Under the pieces are notes generated by a model. That model did no database searches. It had not been told where the DNA came from and was given only the letters and a program-made list of their open reading frames with translations. 39,118 nt of DNA from an uncultured Methylococcaceae bacterium. Its GTDB lineage: Bacteria; Pseudomonadota; Gammaproteobacteria; Methylococcales; Methylomonadaceae. Numbering within the stretch: the stretch's first letter is position 1; each line of letters begins with the position of its first letter. The DNA lies in contig CAIVQX010000184.1 in assembly GCA_903908165.1 (NCBI GenBank), positions 1-39,118 on the forward strand. The letters run 5' to 3'. Both the position numbers and the translations under genes were made by a program. This document shows positions 30,422 through 39,118 of the stretch, in pieces.

Positions 30422-31729
30422 TTAGTGCATCTTTATTTTTCTATAAACACTTCGCCTAAATGCATTGGAAAGTGTCAACATTGCCGTCCTAAAATATCCA
30501 TGAATTGCTACTTGATGCATTTTGTAAAGGGATAGATAAACCAATTTGGCAATAAATCCACCAATACTTACTGTCCCCATCAAATTGCCCATCAAATTAC
30601 CAACTGTGGTGTATTTTCCCAATGAAACCAGTGATCCATAATCATAATACACAAAATTTTTCAGCTTCTTCCCTTTTATTCGATTAATAATCGATTGGCA
30701 TAAAACTGATGCTTGTTGATGGGCTGCTTGGGCTCTGGGTGGCACGTTACCATTATGATCTTGCCAAACACAGGCGGCACAATCACCCATTGCAAAAATA
30801 TTATCATCATTAGTTTTTAAAGTACTATCTACCACCAACTGATTTATATGATTCGTTTCCAATCCATCCAAATTTTTTATCCAATCCGGTGCTTTAATGC
30901 CTGCCGCCCATACTTTCAGGTCAGCCTCAATAAATTCACCATCAGAAGTAGCAATGCCTTCCTTAGTAATTTCCGTAACTCGTCTACCCATTTTTAGAAC
31001 AACACCCAAATTCACCAATTGCTGCTGGGTGGCGAAAGCTAACTTAATGGGCAAAGCAGGCAATAATTGCGTAGCCGCTTCTATAATGGTCAGTTTTACA
31101 GTACTTTTTTCATTCAAGCCATAAATTGACAACACATTCGTTACCTCATATAACTGGGCAGCCAATTCAACCCCTGTAGCTCCTGCACCAACAATGGCTA
31201 TAGATAAAGGCTTTATATCAGTACTCTTTTTACCTATATAGCTTTTTAAGTAAGACTCAAACAATTGTTTTTGAAATTTAAACGCTTGTACAGTCGTATC
31301 CAGAAATAAACAATTTTCTGCAACGCCCTTAATATTGAAGGTATTGCTAACACTACCAACAGACATTACCAAAGTATCATAAATAAAAGTCCTTCTAGGA
31401 ATCAGCTCTTCGCCACTTTCACTTAAGGTAGGACTTACCGTTATTTCCTTTTTCTTTCTATCCAGACCTTCCATTCTTCCCAATCTAAAGAAAAAGTGGT
31501 TCCGATGCCCCTGTTGAAGATACTCCACCTGTTCAGATTCATCCAAAGTACCAGCTGCCACTTCGTGCAATAATGGCTTCCAGATATGTGTCGAGGTTGC
31601 ATCAATCAAGGTAATTTCTGCCAAGCCTGTTTTGCCTAACTTAGAGCCTAAACTGGTTGCTAACTCAAGCCCTGCAGCTCCTCCACCAACAATTACTATT
31701 TTATGTTTTTCATCATTATTTTTAGCCAT
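30422..31729 (-). CDS. ndh: Type II NADH:quinone oxidoreductase
   Basis: 'KIVIVGGGAAGLELATSLG', 'SIAIVGAGATGVELAAQL', 'NIFAMGDCAAC', 'PPRAQAAHQQA'. ORF is open to 31762, but ATG at 31729 follows a strong GGGGGAGGAGAG Shine-Dalgarno on the minus strand. Confidence 0.9.
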   Translation of the reverse strand: MAKNNDEKHKIVIVGGGAAGLELATSLGSKLGKTGLAEITLIDATSTHIWKPLLHEVAAGTLDESEQVEYLQQGHRNHFFFRLGRMEGLDRKKKEITVSPTLSESGEELIPRRTFIYDTLVMSVGSVSNTFNIKGVAENCLFLDTTVQAFKFQKQLFESYLKSYIGKKSTDIKPLSIAIVGAGATGVELAAQLYEVTNVLSIYGLNEKSTVKLTIIEAATQLLPALPIKLAFATQQQLVNLGVVLKMGRRVTEITKEGIATSDGEFIEADLKVWAAGIKAPDWIKNLDGLETNHINQLVVDSTLKTNDDNIFAMGDCAACVWQDHNGNVPPRAQAAHQQASVLCQSIINRIKGKKLKNFVYYDYGSLVSLGKYTTVGNLMGNLMGTVSIGGFIAKLVYLSLYKMHQVAIHGYFRTAMLTLSNAFRRSVYRKIKMH

Positions 31730-31873
31730 TGACTCTCCTCCCCCTACTTCATTTTTTTGCATACTATACCACTATATCCATTGAGTCTTTTATTCCGTGA
31801 CAGCAAGTCAACGACTTGGAAATGGAAGCTAATGTAATAAAGATTTATGGTGGGTAATCTCATGGCAAAAAAA

Positions 31874-31928
31874 AACCCGTTATGAAAACGGGCTTTTTTT
31901 ATAAAGCCTCTTAAAAATAAAGAGGCTT
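31874..31928 (-). terminator. Double hairpin terminator downstream of the OmpA-family gene
   Basis: AAGCCTCTT-N7-AAGAGGCTT (31904-31928) and AGCCCGTTTTCATAACGGGTTTTTTTTT on the minus strand (T-tract). Confidence 0.85.
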
Positions 31929-31944
31929 CTTAATATAACAATCT

Positions 31945-33015
31945 TTATTTACTGTTTAAAGGTTGTTGCGGCTCACCATCAACCGTTAATTCGACTCTAC
32001 GGTTATTAGCACGACCTGTTTCAGTATCATTTGAATCAATCGGACGACTCCAACCATAACCCTTAGCAGTTAAGTTAGGTGAATTAGAACCTTTTTCTAA
32101 ATAATTTTTAACCGCTATCGCACGACGCTCAGACAACTTAACATTGTGCTTTAAACTTCCTGTATTACTGGTATGTCCTTGCACTTCAATAACAAGGCCA
32201 GGATTTTCTTTAATAGCTTTAGCTGCGTTATCAAGATTTGGGAAATATTCAGGTTTAATAATATCTTTGTCATTATCAAACTTCACGTCAACAATCCAGC
32301 AACCGGCGATACTAACCTGAACGCCAGGTAAGGTAGTAGGGCATTTATCAACGCAATCATTGACACCATCATGATCGCCATCTAACACAGAACAGCCACC
32401 AGCTACAGGCAATGGTTTTGGAAGTGGTAAAGGCTCTGCTGCTGCAACAACAGCGGGAACTGGTTTTGCACCAAACGGTATAACAAAACCAACATTAACT
32501 AACATGTCACTAAACTCATTAGTGCCAGGTTGTAAACTAGCATTAAAATTTTGGTTGTAACGATAACGCACATCACTACGTACCATAAAATGGTCACTGA
32601 CTTCATACGTCAAACCAGCACCTGCTTCACCAATGAACCCTGCACCACTTTTGTAATTATGGCTAGTATTCATGCCACCTAAACCAATTACGGTATAAGG
32701 CGACAATTTATCACGCATAAAGTAATATTGAACTTCAGCAAGACCACCGGTCATATCTGAACCGCCGTATTTACCGCCAGCCAAATTTTGATAAAAACCT
32801 TTCATTTCAACGTTAAAATGCTCATTAAGCATCTTACCAAAGCCCATACCGCCACCCCAACCGTTATCGGATTGACGATCACCGCCTGGTTGAAGAAATG
32901 TACCATAAGGCGCAATATAAAATCTATCATCTACCGCTTTATCAGCCGCTTGAGCGATTGGTAAAAAACCCACGCTTGATAATACTGCCATAGCAAGTAA
33001 GTATTTTTTCAACAT
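31945..33015 (-). CDS. OmpA-family outer-membrane protein (beta-barrel plus C-terminal OmpA domain)
   Basis: 356 aa; signal peptide, barrel-like N-terminal half, 'DGDHDGVNDCVDKCPTT' Ca-binding-type linker, 'VIEVQGHTSNTGSLKHNVKLSERRAIAVKNYL...GRANNRRVEL'. Confidence 0.93.
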   Translation of the reverse strand: MLKKYLLAMAVLSSVGFLPIAQAADKAVDDRFYIAPYGTFLQPGGDRQSDNGWGGGMGFGKMLNEHFNVEMKGFYQNLAGGKYGGSDMTGGLAEVQYYFMRDKLSPYTVIGLGGMNTSHNYKSGAGFIGEAGAGLTYEVSDHFMVRSDVRYRYNQNFNASLQPGTNEFSDMLVNVGFVIPFGAKPVPAVVAAAEPLPLPKPLPVAGGCSVLDGDHDGVNDCVDKCPTTLPGVQVSIAGCWIVDVKFDNDKDIIKPEYFPNLDNAAKAIKENPGLVIEVQGHTSNTGSLKHNVKLSERRAIAVKNYLEKGSNSPNLTAKGYGWSRPIDSNDTETGRANNRRVELTVDGEPQQPLNSK

Positions 33016-33333
33016 ATCTTTCTCCTAAAATTAGCTTTCAATAAAGCTTAAAACAAAATTCGGGTATAAGCTAAATAAATAACATCAAAATCCTATTAAT
33101 CAAATTTAAATATAGATTAACAGTAGCTCAATAGCAACTTTTTTGGTTATTATGCCACATCTTTTGCAATATTGCTGTAATAAATAACACTAAAGATCAC
33201 CTGCTTTTTTATAAGCCAGCATTAATTTAAGCACTGATGAGCTACAGCATAAAAGTAAACAGGGTCATTTCTGAACTTTCATTGCTTACAAGGCTATAAT
33301 AGCTTTAATGACATCCAGCCAACAGATAACCTT

Positions 33334-33696
33334 ATGATTAAAATCATTCACCTTACCTTTATCCTACTTTCTATTTCCAGTTTTATTGGGCGTATCATCT
33401 TATCTCAAACACATCCATCAATACTCAAACAAAGAGCTCTAAAAATCGCGCCGCATGTTATAGACTCCCTATTACTTCTGAGTGGCATAACCTTAGTTAT
33501 TCAGGGCGGATGGTTATCTTCAGATTTTGGTTGGATTATTGCCAAAATAATTGCCCTGATTGGCTACATTATCTTGGGTGTATTCGTTATGCGTAAACGT
33601 GGGCCACTTAGATGGATTGCCTTTTTAGGGGCGATGACCTGCTTTATTTATATTGGTATAGTCGCTGTTACCAAAAATGCGTTTTTCTTTATCTAA
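33334..33696 (+). CDS. SirB-like membrane protein
   Basis: 120 aa; 'IKIIHLTFILLSISSFIGRIIL', 'LKIAPHVIDSLLLLSGITL', consistent with SirB family. Confidence 0.8.
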   Translation: MIKIIHLTFILLSISSFIGRIILSQTHPSILKQRALKIAPHVIDSLLLLSGITLVIQGGWLSSDFGWIIAKIIALIGYIILGVFVMRKRGPLRWIAFLGAMTCFIYIGIVAVTKNAFFFI

Positions 33697-33712
33697 GTCT
33701 AATCTGAGGGCT

Positions 33713-34537
33713 TTATAAACAAAAATCAGTTGCTTGGATCTTTAAATCCAACCAACTCAACAAATCCTTGGCGCAACCCAATGGCGCCTCATCAAAGTCA
33801 AGATGCTGATTATCTGTTATCACACACCAGCGCATTAACAAGCCTTTTAATTGCCTTTGTTCAGCAATGGTAAAATGGTGCTGTTGGATCAACTTATTCC
33901 ATAAAACAATCTCGGGCTTTGCTATAAGTGCCGCCAATTTAAATACTTGCTCCAACACTAATTCAAGCGATGAAATATGAGTCCCAATTAAATTAGACAC
34001 CTGCTTAGGATTAATATTTTCAGCTGGCGATGCTTCATTATCCGACACAACCTTTAAACAAAAAATAAACTCACTTGAAGTAAATCGTACCGCTGTCTCA
34101 TAAAATGCTGAAGCCTCCATATCACAAAGATAAGATTCATGATAACTGGTCTGCGCTTTTGATACCGTTTGAATACCACAGGTAAAACTAGGCAACGTAT
34201 AAATCAACGATGGGTAATAGCTACGCTCACTATCAATATCAATAATTTTATCGGCAAAAAACAATCGACCCAAGGCTTCATATCTATGACCAGCCACACC
34301 AATGTTGAGTATAGTCGGATACTCAACTGCTGCAAATAATGCTTGCGTAAAAGCCACACCAGCAGCCATGGCACTTTTACCAACCCCAGTCACGGTCAAA
34401 CAAATATCATTATTAAAATAAACAGTGAAAGGCTGAATACTCACATCTTTTTTTAATTTAAAATACTCTACTAACGGCTTAGCCTCACAGGGCAAGGCGG
34501 TATAGATAAATAACTTGTGTGAAGGTGGGTGCATCAT
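33713..34537 (-). CDS. Nucleoside phosphorylase-superfamily protein
   Basis: 274 aa; 'IYTALPCEAKPLVEYF', 'LTVTGVGKSAMAAGVAF', 'NIGVAGHR', 'CDMEASAFYETAVRF'. Confidence 0.8.
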   Translation of the reverse strand: MMHPPSHKLFIYTALPCEAKPLVEYFKLKKDVSIQPFTVYFNNDICLTVTGVGKSAMAAGVAFTQALFAAVEYPTILNIGVAGHRYEALGRLFFADKIIDIDSERSYYPSLIYTLPSFTCGIQTVSKAQTSYHESYLCDMEASAFYETAVRFTSSEFIFCLKVVSDNEASPAENINPKQVSNLIGTHISSLELVLEQVFKLAALIAKPEIVLWNKLIQQHHFTIAEQRQLKGLLMRWCVITDNQHLDFDEAPLGCAKDLLSWLDLKIQATDFCL

Positions 34538-34687
34538 TAAGATAGGTTACAGCTTACGTTAAATTTTATAAAAAATTTTTCGACATCAAAAAAATATCCT
34601 TAAAAAAGCTATTGTTTGGCATTAAGATAATTAATAGTCAACGCAGACAGTTTATGTGATTGTTCAAAAAGTGAGCTCTTTAAATCA

Positions 34688-35200
34688 ATGTTTATAAATA
34701 CCTTACCCATAATATTTACCTACACTCATCTATTTTCAGTTTTTGAGGCCGTTATTTTTTTAACCGCCCTCTTTTTTCTGATTTACTTTTACACGCCTGA
34801 AGTTATAAAGAGCTGGACCAAAAAGCCAGATATCACTATATATGATACTTTGTATTCTGCTTGGCTGGGCAATTCAAAATTATGGTTAGCATTTTGGCCA
34901 TTTTTCTTACTCGCCAATATCGTTCTTTTTTACATAGATTACCGAATTTTGAATGTAACCTATACGATAAACAGTTGGAAGACAGTGCATGGGATGATGC
35001 TATTGCCAATTGTCTGGTGGACAACATCGGTCTGGCGTTGCTCTGTACATACACGATATAAAATTTGGGGTAGCGCTGCACGCACCCTCACTGTTTTTTT
35101 TATGTTGGAATATATCATGCGCTTTGTTATCAGTACTCAATACCCCAGCACCTTCTTTGATTGCAGATTATTAATAATGGAATACGGCGACTGCCTGTAA
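34688..35200 (+). CDS. Hypothetical multi-pass membrane protein
   Basis: 170 aa, several TM segments, Trp-rich ('KLWLAFWPFFLL', 'LPIVWWTTSVWRC'); no confident family. Confidence 0.65.
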   Translation: MFINTLPIIFTYTHLFSVFEAVIFLTALFFLIYFYTPEVIKSWTKKPDITIYDTLYSAWLGNSKLWLAFWPFFLLANIVLFYIDYRILNVTYTINSWKTVHGMMLLPIVWWTTSVWRCSVHTRYKIWGSAARTLTVFFMLEYIMRFVISTQYPSTFFDCRLLIMEYGDCL

Positions 35201-35252
35201 AGATTCTACCCAAGCAATGAATCATTCTAAATAAAATACAAAAAATCGCTGA

Positions 35253-35696
35253 TCAATTATCCTGCAAACGGACAGCGAGTACATCACAAGTTGCATGATG
35301 CAAAACTCCATTAGCTGTAGAGCCCAACAACAACGCCAAACCGTGTCGTCCATGTGAACCCACCACGATTAAATCCACGCCGTTTTCATTAGCAACCCTG
35401 ATTATTTCTAATTTAGGACTACCCATTTCTAGCCATTGTCTATCTTCAGTGACTGCCAGTTTTTCACCCATCTTAATTAAGCTTTTCTTTGCTGAGGCCA
35501 TTAGTTCAGTCGTTAAGTCGATATTGAAGGGAATATCTGCTCCATAACCAGTATCTGCAATTGGCATATTATCGACCACATGAATAATACTCAGCTTTGC
35601 TTGGTATTTATTGACCAGATCCTGAGCTCGATTAACAACTACATTGTTGTTCTCATAAAAATCCACTGCCAGTAATATATGTTTATAGCTGTCCAT
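35253..35696 (-). CDS. Universal stress protein (UspA family)
   Basis: 147 aa; 'YKHILLAVDFYENNNVVVNRA', 'LIVVGSHGRHGLALLLGSTANGVLHHATCDVLAVR'. Confidence 0.93.
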   Translation of the reverse strand: MDSYKHILLAVDFYENNNVVVNRAQDLVNKYQAKLSIIHVVDNMPIADTGYGADIPFNIDLTTELMASAKKSLIKMGEKLAVTEDRQWLEMGSPKLEIIRVANENGVDLIVVGSHGRHGLALLLGSTANGVLHHATCDVLAVRLQDN

Positions 35697-35705
35697 TATT
35701 GTCTC

Positions 35706-36218
35706 CTATTTAACCCCAGCAACTTCAGGAAATAATAACGCCATAACCTGATAAGTACCGAACAAGTATAAAAATGCCAAACCTAAACTAAAACTTAGAC
35801 TTTTTTCCAATGCATTACTGATAATGTAGCCAGTAATCGCCCAATGCCAAACAATTAAACCCAGCACTAACAAAAATACAGCCAAACCACCGCGCCCTAA
35901 CTCCATGGTTGCTATTCCAGGTATAGCAAAAAAACTAATTAATGCATCTGTCCCTAATGCTGCCGATAACACCTGACACAACCGTCCTAATTTACGCGCC
36001 ACATACAACATAATCCAAGCGCATCCAACCACTAACAATAAATCAACCGCTATCTGCATTAATACACCAAGACTATCAAAATGCATGCTTAACATTAACA
36101 CTCTAATAATAATATAAATAGCCGACAACAGACCCAACAAACCTACAGAATAAGGTAAATCCTGTGGCTTCTTTCGAAACAGGCAAATATCAAACAATAA
36201 CTTTATGAGGTCATACAT
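35706..36218 (-). CDS. Hypothetical membrane protein, possibly Yip1-domain-like
   Basis: 170 aa, multi-TM, between USP and ABC-F genes on the same strand. Confidence 0.6.
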   Translation of the reverse strand: MYDLIKLLFDICLFRKKPQDLPYSVGLLGLLSAIYIIIRVLMLSMHFDSLGVLMQIAVDLLLVVGCAWIMLYVARKLGRLCQVLSAALGTDALISFFAIPGIATMELGRGGLAVFLLVLGLIVWHWAITGYIISNALEKSLSFSLGLAFLYLFGTYQVMALLFPEVAGVK

Positions 36219-36229
36219 GCGTCTTATCT

Positions 36230-38113
36230 CTAGGTGGCGTTTTCAATCTTTTCTTCTGCTTCCATCCAAGCCATTTCAGCTTCATCCAGCGCTTTATCAA
36301 CCTTTACTTTTCTTTCAAGTAGTTGCTTTAACAACATTTTAGCTGATTCATCATAAATATCAGGGTCAGCCAATTCATGCTCTAACTGTCGCTGTTCATT
36401 GTGATACTTTTCAACAGCAATTTCTGCTTTTTTTAAAGCATCAAACAATGGTTTATGCTTTAGTCTACGCTCTGCATCTAACTTTCGTTGATCTTTACGA
36501 GATACTGTTGGAGCTGACTCTAAATCGGATTTATCATCGACTTTTTTCTGCTCCGTTAACCATAAGCGATAATCGTCAAGATCACCATCAAAGGGGTGGA
36601 CTTTACCACCAGCGACCAATAACAACTGATCTGTCACTGAACGTAGCAGATGCCTATCATGCGATACCACTACGATAGCACCGCGATAATCTTGGAGCGC
36701 CACACTTAAGGCATGACGCATCTCCAAATCCAAATGATTAGTCGGCTCATCAAGCAATAATAAATTGGGGTTTTGATAAACCAACAACGCTAATACTAAT
36801 CGAGCTTTTTCTCCTCCAGAAAAAGGCCTGACCATATCAAGAACTTTATCTCCCTGAAAATCAAAACCACCCAAAAAATTACGCAAGTCTTTTTCTGTAG
36901 CCTGTTTATTGAGCTGCTGTAAATGCCATAACGGGGTTTCATCAAGCTGCAATTGCTCTAACTGATGCTGGGCAAAATAACCTATTTTTAAAGCCTCAGC
37001 TTCTTGTCTTTTACCCGATAAAGACAACATATCACCCGCCAACACTTTAATCAAACTCGACTTGCCCGCACCATTTGGCCCCAAAAGCCCAATACGATCT
37101 CCCGGTGAAATTGAAATACTCGCTTGCTTGATAACACAATTTAAGCCGTAACCGATATCCACTTTATCCAATGATAATAAAGGATTAGGCATTTTCTCCG
37201 GCTTAGCAAAGCTGAAATCAAATGGTGAATCAACATGAGCCATAGCGATTAACTCCATACGCTCCAAAGCCTTAATACGACTTTGCGCCTGCCTTGCTTT
37301 AGTAGCTTGGGCTTTAAAGCGATCAACGAAGCTTTGAATATGGGCAATTTCTCGCTGCTGTTTTTGGTAAGCTGATTGTTGTTGCGACAACTTTTCGGCA
37401 CGCATCCTTTCAAAAGCAGAGTAATTACCGGTATATATTTCAGCTTTATTTTGTTCAATATGAACAATGTGATCCGTAATAGTATCGAGAAAGTCTCTGT
37501 CATGAGAAATCAATAACAAAGTGCCGGCATATTTACATAGCCAATCTTGCAACCAAATAACCGCATCCAGATCCAAATGATTCGTCGGTTCATCTAGCAA
37601 CAATACATCTGAACGACACATTAATGCCTGAGCCAAATTAAGCCGCATACGCCAACCACCAGAAAATGAATTGACTGCATTGTGTTCTTGATCAGCAGTA
37701 AAACCCAAACCGTTCATTAATCGAGATGCTCTGGCCTGAGCCGTATAACCGCCTATAACTTCGAGTGTTGCGTGATATTCAGCTTGTTTCAAACCGTTAT
37801 CGTTTTGTTCAGCAAGTGCCAACTGTTTTTGTAATTCTCTTAACTGCTGGTCACCATCAATCACATAATCAATGGCAGAACTGGTAACAGGCGGTGTTTC
37901 TTGGGCAACATGGGCAACCTCTAGATTTGGCGGCATTGAGAAATCGCCTTCATCTAAATGCAATTCATTTTTGACCAGCGCAAACAAACTGGACTTACCG
38001 GCACCATTTGCACCGGTAAAGCCAACTTTTTGACCTTTATGAATCGTAAAAGAAGAGTTGGCAAACAAAACCCGCGCACCACGCCGCAAGGCTATATTTT
38101 TAAAATTTAGCAT
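36230..38113 (-). CDS. ABC-F family ATPase (YheS/Uup-like)
   Basis: 627 aa; two Walker A (GANGAGKSS, GPNGAGKSS), two LSGG-like signatures (NSFSGGWRMRL, RPFSGGEKARL), DEPTNHLDL twice, no TM domain. Confidence 0.93.
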   Translation of the reverse strand: MLNFKNIALRRGARVLFANSSFTIHKGQKVGFTGANGAGKSSLFALVKNELHLDEGDFSMPPNLEVAHVAQETPPVTSSAIDYVIDGDQQLRELQKQLALAEQNDNGLKQAEYHATLEVIGGYTAQARASRLMNGLGFTADQEHNAVNSFSGGWRMRLNLAQALMCRSDVLLLDEPTNHLDLDAVIWLQDWLCKYAGTLLLISHDRDFLDTITDHIVHIEQNKAEIYTGNYSAFERMRAEKLSQQQSAYQKQQREIAHIQSFVDRFKAQATKARQAQSRIKALERMELIAMAHVDSPFDFSFAKPEKMPNPLLSLDKVDIGYGLNCVIKQASISISPGDRIGLLGPNGAGKSSLIKVLAGDMLSLSGKRQEAEALKIGYFAQHQLEQLQLDETPLWHLQQLNKQATEKDLRNFLGGFDFQGDKVLDMVRPFSGGEKARLVLALLVYQNPNLLLLDEPTNHLDLEMRHALSVALQDYRGAIVVVSHDRHLLRSVTDQLLLVAGGKVHPFDGDLDDYRLWLTEQKKVDDKSDLESAPTVSRKDQRKLDAERRLKHKPLFDALKKAEIAVEKYHNEQRQLEHELADPDIYDESAKMLLKQLLERKVKVDKALDEAEMAWMEAEEKIENAT

Positions 38114-38271
38114 TAAGTCTCAAATAACGGTTGTAAATTAAATGTTCAGTAAACATAAAACAAATAGAAAAATTGCATAACACATTGCCTCTTAACCAAA
38201 TCCTCAGTCTAAATTTGGATATTTTTATACACTAGCAACTCATTTCTGTTTTTTATCGAATATAGCAAAAC

Positions 38272-38892
38272 TTATTGACTGTCTTTATAACGAAGACTAA
38301 TGTTAACCAAAGACCAGCCTCCAAAAAATAGATTAATACCGAAAAGCAAGCCTAATAACCATTCTGCTGTTCCCGGCCAACCCATCCAAACAACTACCGC
38401 TAACAGTAATGCAGTTATGCCACTAAATAACACATAACCCCAATGGGCCATTGGCCGCATCATAAAGGCAAAAGAAATTTTAGAAAGCCCTTCCAAAGTA
38501 AAAAACAAAGTCATTAACAACGTTAATGTCAAAATACCATCAAGTGGTTGCGTCAAAAACAGGTAACCGATGATAACTTGCGTAGCACCCATAAAAAGCC
38601 ATAACCCAAAACCCGGCATCTGTGAAAAGAATAACGCTCGACTGAGAATAAATAGTCCGCCAAACAACAAAATCCAACCTATTGAAACAACAATCGCCAC
38701 GGTAAAAAAATGAGGCGCCATTATCGCAATCACGCCTAATATAATTAGCAGAACACCTTCAGCCAAAAATAATTTCCAATGCGTTTGGAAATAATGCTGC
38801 ATCCTTTCCTGTATCAGTTTTATTTCTTTTGTACCCTTTTCTATGTTCATCATGATTTTGCTCCTAGTGTTGTATCCTTCACCCTCAGACAA
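38272..38892 (-). CDS. HdeD family membrane protein
   Basis: 206 aa, six hydrophobic segments, 'LFLAEGVLLIILGVIAIMAPHFFTVAIVVSIGWILLFGGLFIL' typical of HdeD/DUF308. Confidence 0.82.
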   Translation of the reverse strand: MSEGEGYNTRSKIMMNIEKGTKEIKLIQERMQHYFQTHWKLFLAEGVLLIILGVIAIMAPHFFTVAIVVSIGWILLFGGLFILSRALFFSQMPGFGLWLFMGATQVIIGYLFLTQPLDGILTLTLLMTLFFTLEGLSKISFAFMMRPMAHWGYVLFSGITALLLAVVVWMGWPGTAEWLLGLLFGINLFFGGWSLVNISLRYKDSQ

Positions 38893-39118
38893 GCGCCTAA
38901 GGTTTTCTTTTTAATACGCCATCGAATATTAATACTTTCTAAATTAGTACTACAGCCATTGTATAACAACTTCATCCAACAAAATATTAGTCTAAGTGTA
39001 ACTATATTTTAAAAAGCCAAATCCCGTTAATCAGGTAAAATAATTAATAACTTAACATTAAATGGCTTAGTTTCAACAGCAAACGTATGACTTCCAAGAC
39101 TGCTCAACAAAAACAACA

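Noticed and set aside
34836-35081. 81-aa minus and 66-aa plus alternative ORFs
   Set aside because: Both overlap the 34688-35200 membrane-protein gene in other frames; membrane gene is the better coding candidate.

Overview
The window looks like ordinary chromosomal DNA of an AT-rich gammaproteobacterium. It may be a methanotroph-like Methylococcales lineage, but that is inference only. I see no phage, transposon, CRISPR array, rRNA or tRNA. The main blocks are: (1) a partial YceI-like gene, a glutathione S-transferase and a DUF4870 gene; (2) two separate heavy-metal RND efflux loci on the minus strand. One (1666-5880) has only an adaptor and a pump. The other (8537-14825) has a small secreted protein, outer-membrane factor, adaptor, pump and a DUF3240/PII-like protein. 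Between them lie a class II fructose-bisphosphate aldolase and a lipoprotein with an internal duplication; (3) a Tim44-like protein, serA, a 6S RNA gene (ssrS), zapA, a zapB-like gene, a UPF0149 gene, pepP and ubiH; (4) comEA-like, cmoB, mlaC-like, hemB, aroE, gamma-carbonic anhydrase and a YgjP-like metallohydrolase; (5) a minus-strand run of membrane proteins (DUF4010, TVP38) and NDH-2; (6) an OmpA-family protein with a hairpin terminator, SirB-like, a nucleoside phosphorylase-like protein, USP, an ABC-F ATPase and HdeD-like. I found no clearly novel large system. The best candidates for follow-up are the DUF3240 gene with CxxC and His motifs coupled to the second RND pump, an unlisted 54-aa two-helix smORF with a CxxxC loop at 1363-1527, the duplicated-domain lipoprotein, a possible operator in the 14826-14939 divergent intergenic region, and a hairpin cluster at 7437-7499.
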